Part shown: in pieces, positions 51,718 through 60,758 of the stretch
Numbering within the stretch: position 1 is the stretch's first letter
Layout: every line of letters starts with the position of its first letter
NCBI GenBank assembly: GCA_036508135.1
Contig: DATCHW010000259.1
Coordinates: 62,001-126,000, forward strand
Length of the DNA: 64,000 nucleotides
DNA from: DATCHW01 sp036508135
GTDB taxonomy: Bacteria > Bacteroidota > Ignavibacteria > Tepidaquicellales > Tepidaquicellaceae
Direction of reading: 5' to 3'
Notes under the pieces: generated by a model
Told to the model about the DNA's origin: nothing
Seen by the model: the letters and a program-made list of their open reading frames with translations, nothing else
Database searches by the model: none
Translations under genes and position numbers: made by a program

Positions 51718-52050
51718 ATGGCTGAACAAAATCAAAACCAACAACAGATCAATATTGAATTGGGAGAAAAGGAAGCGGAAGGTTCTTACTCAAATCTTGC
51801 AATTATATCGCATTCACCGGCTGAATTTATATTAGACTTTACAAGAGTACTACCGGGAGTTCCAAAAGCACGGGTTCATTCAAGAATTATAATGACACCT
51901 CAACATGTTAAAATGTTTCTGGGTGCACTTAAAGAAAATATAGAGAGATTTGAGAATCAATTCGGCGAAATCAAAATAGCAAATCAAATGACAGAAAATC
52001 CTTTTGGTTTTCAGTTACCGCCGAAAGTAAAGAACGAAAAAATAAATTAG
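51718..52050 (+). CDS. DUF3467-family protein
   Basis: The 110-residue protein has the DUF3467 pattern: YSNLAIISHSPAEFILDFTRVLPG and ARVHSRIIMTPQHVKMFLGALKENI. The family is widespread in FCB bacteria with no known function; the fold is predicted to be a small beta-alpha unit. It stands alone between diverging units. Confidence 0.9.
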   Translation: MAEQNQNQQQINIELGEKEAEGSYSNLAIISHSPAEFILDFTRVLPGVPKARVHSRIIMTPQHVKMFLGALKENIERFENQFGEIKIANQMTENPFGFQLPPKVKNEKIN

Positions 52051-52139
52051 AACTAAGATTACTGAAAGGTAAACGAATATAAATTATTGATGGCACAGAA
52101 CGAAAAATTCTGTATATTAAATCAGTTAGATAAAATTTA

Positions 52140-53246
52140 TTATCTATTGAGTCGAACGAAATTTAAAACTGAAATAGATAGGAATATTATATTTGCCAGC
52201 CAGGCGGTAAGTATCGGGTTAACATCACCATTATATCCGAATATCTGAGATATTTTTACAAAACCCAGATAAATGAAACTAACCAAAATACTGATTCCAA
52301 ATTGAAGTGCTGCTCCTCCTTTTCTCCTGTTTGAGGATACAGATACCCCAAAAATTATTGTGACCAGAGTGGCAAATGGATAAGAAATAATCGAATGATA
52401 ATCTACTTCAGCTTTTGCTATATCCTGTCCACTTTTAGATAAATTATCTATAAATTCACTAAACTCTGATAGGTTTAACTCCTCAGGCTTAAGTTGTTTT
52501 TTTAAAATAAGATCAGGGACTATATTAATTTTTTTTATAATGTCAATATCCGAAATATTGATATTATTAATGTACTTTAAATTTTCAGAATTTTGAGTAC
52601 CAAATTGTCGATGGTAAACATCTGATAACTTCCAGTCTTTTATTGTGGAATCCCAAAGCATTTGTCTTGCGTCATATCTATCAGTCATTACATTCAATGA
52701 ATCATTATTAAAAATCTGTATAGAAACTAAATTGCATGTTTTTGTTGGTTTATCATAGAGTCCGATTGTTATAAATCTGTTTTTGCTGTCCTGAATGTAG
52801 ATATTAGAAATTGTCGAAATAATTTGATTTTTACCAAGATAATTACGTTCGATCTCCAATTTTAATCTATTTGTTTTCGGTACTATCCAGCCATTAAAAT
52901 ATATCGAACTAAATGTAATAATTAAACCAAATATGAGAATAGGGGACAGGTATCTATAAATACTTATACCTGCAGATTTCATGGCAACTAATTCTGAGTA
53001 GTTAATAAATCTTGAGATAGTAAATAGAGATGCTAAGAGCATTCCAACAGGTATTATTAGCTTTAAAATTTCCGGAATAAAGTATATATAATAAATGAAA
53101 ACAAGATGTAATTTTAAACCTTTATCTATAAATTTATCCAGGTTTTCAAATAAGTCGATCAATATGAACATCAAAAGAAAACATAATATACCAAAAAGAA
53201 AATTTTGTATAAAATGCTTTAAAATATACCTGTCTATTAATTTCAA
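52140..53246 (-). CDS. LptF/LptG-type lipopolysaccharide export permease
   Basis: The 368-residue inner-membrane protein has three N-terminal and three C-terminal membrane helices with a ~150-residue periplasmic domain between them. Typical signatures are LIDRYILKHFIQNFLFGILC at the start, ELVAMKSAGISIYRYLSPIL, and VSSNRRKGGAALQFGISILV near the end. With LptB it extracts lipopolysaccharide from the inner membrane. Whether it is LptF or LptG is not clear. Confidence 0.9.
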   Translation of the reverse strand: MKLIDRYILKHFIQNFLFGILCFLLMFILIDLFENLDKFIDKGLKLHLVFIYYIYFIPEILKLIIPVGMLLASLFTISRFINYSELVAMKSAGISIYRYLSPILIFGLIITFSSIYFNGWIVPKTNRLKLEIERNYLGKNQIISTISNIYIQDSKNRFITIGLYDKPTKTCNLVSIQIFNNDSLNVMTDRYDARQMLWDSTIKDWKLSDVYHRQFGTQNSENLKYINNINISDIDIIKKINIVPDLILKKQLKPEELNLSEFSEFIDNLSKSGQDIAKAEVDYHSIISYPFATLVTIIFGVSVSSNRRKGGAALQFGISILVSFIYLGFVKISQIFGYNGDVNPILTAWLANIIFLSISVLNFVRLNR

Positions 53247-53284
53247 ATCAGATTAAATTTGCAATTAAAAAGTGAATCATTATT

Positions 53285-53944
53285 ATGAATTTAATTATAT
53301 TTAAAGATATTAAAAACTCAATAATTAAAGATGAGAATCTGATGCTTTGCTTTCTTGTCTCAATGATATCTTCAAAAAAAATGAAATTTGTCAGGTATTT
53401 GCTCGAATTCATGAAGTCAAATAATATTAAAGATAGAAAAATTTATGAATCGATTCTTCAAGTTTATTTATTCTGCGGATTTCCGGCAACAATTGAATCA
53501 TTAAAGATATTTAATAATATGTTTCCTAATTTCAAAAAGCCAAAATACGAGTTCAATCAGGAAAAATATAAAAATCGCGGACTATTAACTTGTAAGAAAA
53601 TATATACATCAAATTATTATAAACTTATGGAGAATTTCAGTAAATTAAGTAATGAGTTAAAAGATTGGATGATAATTGAAGGTTATGGCAAAGTCATTGG
53701 ACGAAAAGGATTAAGTCTGAAAACAAGAGAACTTTTAAATGTATCAATTCTTGCTACAAATTATTATGAGCATCAGCTATATTCCCATATTAAAGGTTCG
53801 CTAAATACCGGCGCAAATTACCATGAAATTACAAACGTAATAGAGCTAACAAAGCATTTTGGTGGAAACAGAAATTATAGGAAAAGCATTAATATTGCAA
53901 GAGAGGTCTTTCGAAAAATGGGTAAACTAACAATAGAATGTTAA
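53285..53944 (+). CDS. Carboxymuconolactone decarboxylase-like (AhpD-fold) protein
   Basis: The 219-residue protein has a C-terminal CMD domain (WMIIEGYGKVIGRKGLSLKT, RELLNVSILATNYYEHQLYS, HIKGSLNTGANYHEITNVIE). The CxxC redox pair of AhpD-type peroxidase partners is absent, so it is closer to the decarboxylase branch. The N-terminal ~80 residues form a helical extension. Function unknown. Confidence 0.8.
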   Translation: MNLIIFKDIKNSIIKDENLMLCFLVSMISSKKMKFVRYLLEFMKSNNIKDRKIYESILQVYLFCGFPATIESLKIFNNMFPNFKKPKYEFNQEKYKNRGLLTCKKIYTSNYYKLMENFSKLSNELKDWMIIEGYGKVIGRKGLSLKTRELLNVSILATNYYEHQLYSHIKGSLNTGANYHEITNVIELTKHFGGNRNYRKSINIAREVFRKMGKLTIEC

Positions 53945-54420
53945 TAAAAATGTTATATAATATATATTATGTAAAGTCAGATGTTCATATAATATTAGTA
54001 TCTTTTAATTTTTAGTATCAAACAATCTCCCCTTTCATCATAAGATAATAGTTTCATTTTTTAATTTTTATTACCTCAATTTCGATTTGTATTATTAATG
54101 CATTTTTCTGTTAATTTAAATCAGGGTTAAGTCTTCTCAATATTTTCATATTTAATAACTGAAGTTACGCATTTGTCATGTTGAGCGTAGCGAAACATCT
54201 CAAAAATTAATGAAAAGAGATTCTTCACTTCGTTCAGAATGACAAACGCGGTTGTTTTTTATGGTTTGCGTAACTTCAGTTAATAACTTTTAATACAGGA
54301 ATAGATTGTTTCTAATATATTTTGTTTCTTTATTAAATAGATATTGATAAACCAAAGTATCATTTTTATGTTCTTTTAAAATAACTTTTTATTATGTCAA
54401 TTAATTTTTATTTTATTGTT
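53945..54420. other. Intergenic region before nuoK, with a MITE-like palindrome
   Basis: This gap has no coding frame apart from a possible short extension of nuoK. It contains the palindromic element at 54156-54282. The remainder is AT-rich. Confidence 0.5.
54156..54282. repeat. 127-base MITE-like palindrome with 16-base terminal inverted repeats
   Basis: TAACTGAAGTTACGCA (54156-54171) and TGCGTAACTTCAGTTA (54267-54282) are perfect inverted repeats. Inside, TTGTCATGTTGAGCGTAGCG and CTTCGTTCAGAATGACAA are an imperfect inverted pair. The inner units (TGTCAT-GAGCG-AGCGA and TTCAGAATGACA) resemble a widespread intergenic repeat family of FCB genomes. It has no transposase gene and probably moves in trans. 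Confidence 0.75.
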
Positions 54421-54723
54421 ATGAATGAATTAAACTATTATTTAATATTAAGTATTATTTTATTTACTACAGGTGTAATAGGAGTATTAATACGCAGAAA
54501 TGCAATAGTTATTTTAATGTGTATTGAATTAATGCTTAACTCAGTAAATCTATCACTAGTTTCATTTTCTTCGTTTATTGGGAATTCAAATGGTCAGATT
54601 TTTGTATTTTTCGTAATGACAGTTGCGGCTGCTGAAGCTGCTGTGGGTTTAGCAATAGTAATATCTCTCTTTAGAAATAAAGAAACTATAAATATAAATG
54701 ATATTAATATTCTAAAATGGTAA
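54421..54723 (+). CDS. nuoK: NADH-quinone oxidoreductase subunit K
   Basis: The 100-residue membrane protein has three helices and NuoK signatures: NYYLILSIILFTTGVIGVLI, RRNAIVILMCIELMLNSVNL with the functional glutamate, and FVMTVAAAEAAVGLAIVIS with the second key glutamate. It forms part of the proton-pumping arm of complex I. I use the ATG at 54421 because homology starts at MNELNYYLIL; an in-frame ATG at 54394 would add nine residues. nuoL follows after 4 bases. Confidence 0.93.
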   Translation: MNELNYYLILSIILFTTGVIGVLIRRNAIVILMCIELMLNSVNLSLVSFSSFIGNSNGQIFVFFVMTVAAAEAAVGLAIVISLFRNKETININDINILKW

Positions 54724-54727
54724 ATAA

Positions 54728-56644
54728 TTGATGATAAATTATTTCTACTTAGTTATACTTCTGCCTTTACTGGGATTTATAGTAAATTTCCTTTTAGGTA
54801 AAAAAATAAATTCTGAAAAAATATCAGGATGGTTCTCTACTATACTTGTTTTTATATCATTTTTGATTTCTTCAGTTACATTTATTACTTTTCTGAATTT
54901 ACCCCCCGAAGCAAGAACAGCAAACATAAAATATTTTTCATGGATTTTTAGCGGAAATATTAATATAAATTTTGCTTTTCAAATAGATCCCCTATCACTC
55001 GTGATGGTTCTAATAGTAACTGGCGTCGGATTTCTAATACACGTTTACTCTATTGGCTATATGCACGGAGATGCAGGGTTCCACAAATTTTTTTCCTTCA
55101 TGAATCTTTTTATATTTGCAATGTTAATTCTTGTACTTGCAGATAATTTTGTATTCGTGTTTCTTGGATGGGAAGGCGTAGGATTATGTTCATACTTATT
55201 AATCGGATTCTGGTATGAAAAAAAATTTACCGGTGATGCTGCTAAAAAAGCTTTCATTGTAAATAGAATTGGCGACTTCGGTTTTCTTATAGCAATGTTT
55301 CTTGTCTTTACGACATACGGTACGCTGGAAATATCGAGTTTTCTTAATGGAATTATTGGTTCTCCAATTAATTCAGGAATTCTAATCGCAATATCGTTAT
55401 TGTTTTTTCTGGGTGCGACGGGAAAATCAGCCCAAATACCACTATTCATATGGCTACCGGATGCTATGGCTGGCCCAACCCCTGTATCTGCTCTTATACA
55501 CGCAGCCACCATGGTTACGGCAGGAATCTACTTAGTTGCAAGATGCTCAGTTTTGTATGCTTTATCCCCTATTACTACAAATATAATTTTAATAATTGGT
55601 GTTCTTACAGCATTAATAGCCGCTACTATTGCTCTTAAACAAAATGATATAAAGAAAATTCTTGCATATTCCACGGTATCTCAGTTAGGATTTATGTTTA
55701 TCGCACTTGGAACGTTTTCTTATACTATTGCAATATTTCATTTAACCACTCATGCATTTTTTAAAGCTCTTTTATTCCTTGGAAGTGGTTCTGTAATTCA
55801 TGCAATGCACAATGAACAGGATATAACAAAAATGGGAGGATTAAAATCCAAGATGAAGATTACTTTCATTACTTTTATAATAGGCTCTCTAGCCATTTCG
55901 GGAATCCCTCCCTTGTCCGGATTTTTCAGCAAAGATGAGATTTTATATAAAACATTCATTAATTCAGGAGTATTATTTTATATAATAATACTTTTTACAG
56001 CTGCGCTTACAGCATTCTATATGTTCAGAATGATTTCTTTGACATTTTATGGAAAACCAAGATACGATGAGAAGAACTTGCATCCGCACGAGTCTCCGGG
56101 TACGATGACTATACCACTAATAATACTTGCAATTCTATCTGCAATAGGCGGCTTCATCGGACTCCCCCATTTCCTTGGATTGCCAAATTTGCTTGAACAC
56201 TGGCTTGATCCTGTGTTTAATAAAGCAAAAGTAATTTCAGATAGTGTTTTACTTTCAGGAGAACATGCGGTCACAGTTGAATTGTTATTATTGGTTTTGT
56301 CTGTAGTTGTAGCATTATTTGCGATAGTCATTTCTTTCAAAAAATTCTCGAAAAAAGAAATATTTCCTACAGAAAAGGGTTTTGGAAAAATTCTCGAGAA
56401 CAAATATTATATTGATGAAATCTATGATTATTCTGTCGTGGAACCTATCAGGAAGGTATCTGACAGGGTTTTATGGGGAATAATAGATATAAAGATAATA
56501 GACAGCCTTGTAAATGGTGTAGCTAATTACATATCAAAATTAAGCGCTGACTGGCGAAGATTGCAAACAGGAGTAATACAAGATTATGCAACATTAGCTG
56601 TTGGTGGTGTAGTTGTAATAATATTTTATTTGCTGTTGATTTAG
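54728..56644 (+). CDS. nuoL: NADH-quinone oxidoreductase subunit L
   Basis: The 638-residue antiporter-like subunit has about 15 hydrophobic segments. Signatures are GWEGVGLCSYLLIGFWYEKK, RIGDFGFLIAMFLVF, the FIWLPDAMAGPTPVSALIHA segment with conserved Lys and Glu residues around it, and the FFSKDEILYKTF stretch. The C-terminal long lateral helix is present. No nuoM or nuoN follows: the next gene is on the other strand, so the operon is interrupted or split. Confidence 0.95.
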   Translation: MMINYFYLVILLPLLGFIVNFLLGKKINSEKISGWFSTILVFISFLISSVTFITFLNLPPEARTANIKYFSWIFSGNININFAFQIDPLSLVMVLIVTGVGFLIHVYSIGYMHGDAGFHKFFSFMNLFIFAMLILVLADNFVFVFLGWEGVGLCSYLLIGFWYEKKFTGDAAKKAFIVNRIGDFGFLIAMFLVFTTYGTLEISSFLNGIIGSPINSGILIAISLLFFLGATGKSAQIPLFIWLPDAMAGPTPVSALIHAATMVTAGIYLVARCSVLYALSPITTNIILIIGVLTALIAATIALKQNDIKKILAYSTVSQLGFMFIALGTFSYTIAIFHLTTHAFFKALLFLGSGSVIHAMHNEQDITKMGGLKSKMKITFITFIIGSLAISGIPPLSGFFSKDEILYKTFINSGVLFYIIILFTAALTAFYMFRMISLTFYGKPRYDEKNLHPHESPGTMTIPLIILAILSAIGGFIGLPHFLGLPNLLEHWLDPVFNKAKVISDSVLLSGEHAVTVELLLLVLSVVVALFAIVISFKKFSKKEIFPTEKGFGKILENKYYIDEIYDYSVVEPIRKVSDRVLWGIIDIKIIDSLVNGVANYISKLSADWRRLQTGVIQDYATLAVGGVVVIIFYLLLI

Positions 56645-56664
56645 ATTTATTCTTATTAATTTAT

Positions 56665-57642
56665 TTATCTTTTAAAAGGTAGATTTCTATTTTCAAAGTC
56701 AGGAATATAATAGTCTTTAGAATCAAAATCCTGAACAAAACCATTCTCTAAGCCGAGTCTATCCATCCAATCCAGCACTTTATTGTACTCTGATTCAGAT
56801 ATATTTCTTGAAATAAGGTCAAAATTTTTAGCCTTATATGCAGGATAGTACTGAGACATAAGGGAAATAGAAATATTTTTATCGAGACCTGAAATAAATT
56901 TTAATATTTCATAGCTTCCTGCAATATTATTTGGTAGAATCAAGTGCCGAATAATAAGTCCCCTCTTAAGAATGTTATCTTCAATAATGAGTTCACTTCC
57001 GACTTGTTCATACATTTTTAGAATATTCTTTTTTGCCAGTTCAAAATACCCCTTTGCATTTGAATATTTTTTAGCAAATTTATCATCTGAATATTTAAAA
57101 TCAGGAAGGTAAATATCAAATATTCCGTTTAAATATTCAATAATTTCGGGCGAATCATAACAATTAGTATTATATATTAATGGAAGATTCAAACCTTTCT
57201 TGCTTGCGAGTTCTATCGCTTCAATTATTTGAGGAATAAAATGAGTAGGCGATACAAAGCCAATACTATTTACATTTTTCCCCTGAAGCTCGAGTATAAT
57301 ATTTGCAAGAGACTCCTTAGTAACAACAAAATTTGCCTCAGAAAGATGATTTTGAGATATTTGATAATTCTGACAAAATACACATTTCAGATTGCAGTTT
57401 CCGAAGAAAATATTCCCGACTCCGTTTTTAGTTTTCAATTCATCACTTCCAACTAAAACAGGTTCTTCACCGTAATGAATGCAATAAGATGATACTATCA
57501 CCTTCACACCCGAATTACATAGTCCATTAACAATATTGCGATTTACATTACAATTATTAAAACATAAATCGCAACTGATCAATTTTCGGTTTAAAATATC
57601 TTTAATTCGAGTTAGAGGTTCTATTTTAAAAGACTTTAGCAA
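56665..57642 (-). CDS. PflX-like radical SAM protein
   Basis: The 325-residue protein has a radical SAM cluster motif CNLKCVFC (CxxxCxxC), preceded by a cysteine-rich start (CDLCFNNCNVNRN) and followed by GFVSPTHFIPQIIEAIE and LPLIYNTNCYDSPEII, as in COG1313 proteins related to pyruvate formate-lyase activating enzymes. Activators create glycyl radicals, but PflX members have no confirmed partner and none is nearby. The gene converges on nuoL. Confidence 0.87.
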   Translation of the reverse strand: MLKSFKIEPLTRIKDILNRKLISCDLCFNNCNVNRNIVNGLCNSGVKVIVSSYCIHYGEEPVLVGSDELKTKNGVGNIFFGNCNLKCVFCQNYQISQNHLSEANFVVTKESLANIILELQGKNVNSIGFVSPTHFIPQIIEAIELASKKGLNLPLIYNTNCYDSPEIIEYLNGIFDIYLPDFKYSDDKFAKKYSNAKGYFELAKKNILKMYEQVGSELIIEDNILKRGLIIRHLILPNNIAGSYEILKFISGLDKNISISLMSQYYPAYKAKNFDLISRNISESEYNKVLDWMDRLGLENGFVQDFDSKDYYIPDFENRNLPFKR

Positions 57643-57702
57643 AAATAGTATAACTCTTTTATATTATATATAGTTAGATTTATGTAATTAATCTTATTTC
57701 TA

Positions 57703-58590
57703 CTATTTCTTTTTAGGAGTCGTAGTATTTAAATTTGGATAAAAATTAAGAGCTAAATAGATCGTACCCCAATATATTTTTTTTGCAGTCCCATTATATT
57801 CTCTTCCATATCCATCAGAAAGAAAATTTGATAATTTTGAAATGTATCTACCTTCACCATCATTTAAACTCGCACTTCGAGAACCCCATTCATAAACTTC
57901 GGCTAAATTTCCATTACTGGAAGATGAGAGTAATAGGTTTCCAAGATCATATTTAATTCCCAATGCCATTCCAAAATTCTGACTGAATTTGGCTTCAATT
58001 CCGGCATCGAAGTTGACACCAATTCGAAATCCGGATGAACTAAAACCTACAGTATCTGAATTATTTTTTGTTCTGTCCAGCGTTGCACTAAATACATTAA
58101 AACTCATATTAGCTCCGAAATATGGTGAGAAGACATTTGTGAATGAAGTTGGAGCAATTTCTAATCCAAAGCCGAAAGAAAAAGCATTGAAAGAATAACT
58201 ATAATTAATCGGAACAGCAAAATATACAAGATTGCCGTTTGAAATGAAAGCATCTACCTGATTTCCTGAAACAGAGGACTGAAATGTATTAAAATTTGTG
58301 TAACTTAAAAACGCTTTTCCTCTTATGATATTGTACTTATCAAAATTTATTTTTGCACTTCCAAAAATTGTAAATCCTGTTTTCGCACCATAAGTAGTTT
58401 TAAATAAATTAGAATCAACTAAAGTTACCGGAATATTTTGGTACATAGTATCGATTGTAAACCGAGAACCTTTTAAATTTTCGAAAGGTTCAGCCAATCC
58501 AATACCCAATTGAAATACGGGTTTGTCAAACTGAGCGAATGACAAATTAGTAATCGACAATAAAATAAATAGATAAGTTAATTTTTTCAT
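57703..58590 (-). CDS. Predicted outer-membrane beta-barrel or porin-like protein
   Basis: The 295-residue protein has a signal peptide (LTYLFILLSITNLSFAQ) and alternating aromatic beta strands (SYSFNAFSFGFGLEIAPTSF, FGMALGIKYDLGNLLLSS) typical of outer-membrane barrels, ending in ALNFYPNLNTTTPKKK. No specific family is recognised. It follows the rsmE gene by 15 bases in the same direction. Confidence 0.75.
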   Translation of the reverse strand: MKKLTYLFILLSITNLSFAQFDKPVFQLGIGLAEPFENLKGSRFTIDTMYQNIPVTLVDSNLFKTTYGAKTGFTIFGSAKINFDKYNIIRGKAFLSYTNFNTFQSSVSGNQVDAFISNGNLVYFAVPINYSYSFNAFSFGFGLEIAPTSFTNVFSPYFGANMSFNVFSATLDRTKNNSDTVGFSSSGFRIGVNFDAGIEAKFSQNFGMALGIKYDLGNLLLSSSSNGNLAEVYEWGSRSASLNDGEGRYISKLSNFLSDGYGREYNGTAKKIYWGTIYLALNFYPNLNTTTPKKK

Positions 58591-58605
58591 TTATTCAATT
58601 TTATT

Positions 58606-59334
58606 TTAATAAATAAGATTATTTAATATTTTATATACTGATATTATAGCTGCTGTTTCTGTTCTAAGTTTCCTATCTCCAAGTGAATATATAAGCCATC
58701 CGCCAAGTTCCAATGACTTAACTTCTTCTTTGCTGAATCCTCCTTCAGGACCTATTAATAATAAACAATTATTTTTAAAATTTCTATTCTCAATTTTGCA
58801 TGTAGAATCTGCAAATTCATACATTAATATTTTAGTTTCGTAGTCTTTTGATATTAGCAATAACTTTTGAAAATCGATACACTTCTGAACCGCGGGCAAG
58901 TAGCATCTCTGTGACTGTTTCATAGCAGATAGAACTATTGAATTTAATCTTTGTATTTTCAAATCCGAAAGTCCACTTTTATTTATTGTATATTCTGATA
59001 TGACAGGTATGATCTCTGTGATTCCGAGTTCGACTGCTTTTTCGATTGCGAATTCATAGCGATCCAAATTTTTTAACAAGCATAAACATAAAGTTAACTT
59101 CAGTTCAGGCTCGAATATATTATTTTTCCTGCTGAGAATATTACAACGTATTTCATGTTTTCCGATATTTATTATTTCACAAAAATAAACATTAAGTTTT
59201 CCATCCGTCACAGTTATTTTATCATTGATTCGTTTCTTTAATACTTTTGTAAGATGTTTATGTTCTGTGCCGGTTATTATAAGACTTGAATTATGTTCTT
59301 CTACATTATCTTTTGAGGTATAAAAATATTCCAT
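58606..59334 (-). CDS. rsmE: 16S rRNA m3U1498 methyltransferase
   Basis: The 242-residue SPOUT methyltransferase has the RsmE pattern: an N-terminal PUA-like part (NSSLIITGTEHKHLTKVL), CLLKNLDRYEFAIEKAVELG, IIPVISEYT, and the knotted SAM site LLIGPEGGFSKEEVKSLE and LGDRKLRTETAAIISVYKIL. It methylates U1498 of 16S rRNA. The start overlaps the stop of the BamA-like gene by one base (TAATG). Confidence 0.95.
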   Translation of the reverse strand: MEYFYTSKDNVEEHNSSLIITGTEHKHLTKVLKKRINDKITVTDGKLNVYFCEIINIGKHEIRCNILSRKNNIFEPELKLTLCLCLLKNLDRYEFAIEKAVELGITEIIPVISEYTINKSGLSDLKIQRLNSIVLSAMKQSQRCYLPAVQKCIDFQKLLLISKDYETKILMYEFADSTCKIENRNFKNNCLLLIGPEGGFSKEEVKSLELGGWLIYSLGDRKLRTETAAIISVYKILNNLIY

Positions 59335-60755
59335 TAAAATGAAGAATTTAAATTAATATTAAATTTAGGTATAAGTTTTCCATTAGTAATTCGATATGCA
59401 AGTTCAAATCGACTGACTAAAGAAAAAGGTAAAATCAAATTAATTCCGGTCCCGAAACCATTTAAAAATTGTGTTTTGAAAAAATTATTGTTTTTATTCC
59501 AAACGCCTCCGATATCATAAAAAAATGTCCCGAAAAGTCCAAATTTATAACTAAATCGATTAAGTATCGAAATTCCTCTCACAATCGGAATATTTTTTCC
59601 GGAAATATAATAAGGCTCGACAATTGGGATCCTGATTTCATTGAATAAGCATAATTTATTATCACCTTCTGCAAAATAATCCTTCCATCCCCTTACATAA
59701 TCATTTGCTCCAATAATCTCTTTCAGGTAAGAAGGCATATCTCTGCCAAAAGATGTTACCGATAACACTCTGAAAGCATATGTTAATTCAAAAAAACTGT
59801 GCGTTTTGATTAATATGTATCTTCTTAGATCCATTTTAATTTTATTAAAATCAAAATAATCCGATGAGAAACCAAAACGATTATATATTACCTTATATAA
59901 AGAACCATTAGTAGTATATTCGTAAAGGTTACGTGTATCATAACTAAACTCATAAATTAATGATAAATATTTATCAATTCCATCCGGATTTAAAGTAGAA
60001 CCCGGCAGATTCACTGAAGGTTTTGTATAATTAAAACTTAACTGGATTGAAGATGATAGTGCATAACTGAAATACTTTCCGATAGTTAAACTTGCGGATA
60101 TATTCTCAATATTAAAATCATTAATTTGGTTTTCAGTATAGAGTGTAAGATTTTGAGTTGAATCGAATAAACTGTGGTTTTTAAATTTACTGTATTTAAG
60201 ATTTCCCGATAGGAATAAATGTGATTTCTCCCCTACCCATGGATTGAAGTAAGAAAATGAAATGAATGGTTTATAACCGAGTGCAAAACCGGAACCAACA
60301 GTTTCATTCATTCCCCTGAAATTCCTCCATCGTAAATCTACACCACCCCAGAATTTTTTAAAATCCCCTCCTTCAAAACCTCCAATGGGAATAGGTAAGA
60401 TGTAATAAGTTTCTTCTACTATAATAAGAAGGTTTACAGTATTTTCTCCTGCTGGCAGAGGCATTATATCAACTTTAGTAAATAGTCCGAGATTATATAT
60501 TCTTAAAAAATCATCCTGAATATCTTCCAAATTAAATGGCATATTTTCTTTTATTTTCATTTCTCTCAGGATAACTTCATCTTTTGTAATTTTATTTCCC
60601 TGAATCAATACTTTGCCAAGAATGAATTTTTTCGCCGAGTCTAATTGCGAAGTTTTCAGTTTTATTGAATCCTGCAGCGGCAGTGATTTAGAGGAATCGC
60701 ATAGGAAAAAGCAAAGAAACATAAGGAAGAAAAATTTTATTAAATTGATTGACAA
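59334..60755 (-). CDS. BamA/TamA-like outer-membrane protein with one POTRA domain
   Basis: The 473-residue protein has a signal peptide (FFLMFLCFFLCDSSKSLP), one POTRA domain (ILGKVLIQGNKITKDEVILR to LLIIVEETYYI) and a D15/bacterial surface antigen barrel (GVDLRWRNFRGMNETVGSGF onward, ending in KLIPKFNINLNSSF). BamA has five POTRA domains, so this is a shorter relative, perhaps for lipid transport or export of specific proteins. It lies 3 bases after the DUF2723 gene and overlaps rsmE. Confidence 0.88.
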   Translation of the reverse strand: MSINLIKFFFLMFLCFFLCDSSKSLPLQDSIKLKTSQLDSAKKFILGKVLIQGNKITKDEVILREMKIKENMPFNLEDIQDDFLRIYNLGLFTKVDIMPLPAGENTVNLLIIVEETYYILPIPIGGFEGGDFKKFWGGVDLRWRNFRGMNETVGSGFALGYKPFISFSYFNPWVGEKSHLFLSGNLKYSKFKNHSLFDSTQNLTLYTENQINDFNIENISASLTIGKYFSYALSSSIQLSFNYTKPSVNLPGSTLNPDGIDKYLSLIYEFSYDTRNLYEYTTNGSLYKVIYNRFGFSSDYFDFNKIKMDLRRYILIKTHSFFELTYAFRVLSVTSFGRDMPSYLKEIIGANDYVRGWKDYFAEGDNKLCLFNEIRIPIVEPYYISGKNIPIVRGISILNRFSYKFGLFGTFFYDIGGVWNKNNNFFKTQFLNGFGTGINLILPFSLVSRFELAYRITNGKLIPKFNINLNSSF

Positions 60756-60758
60756 TTA

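Noticed and set aside
54394..54420. Nine-residue upstream extension of NuoK
   Set aside because: NuoK homology starts at the ATG at 54421; the extra residues have no counterpart in the family.
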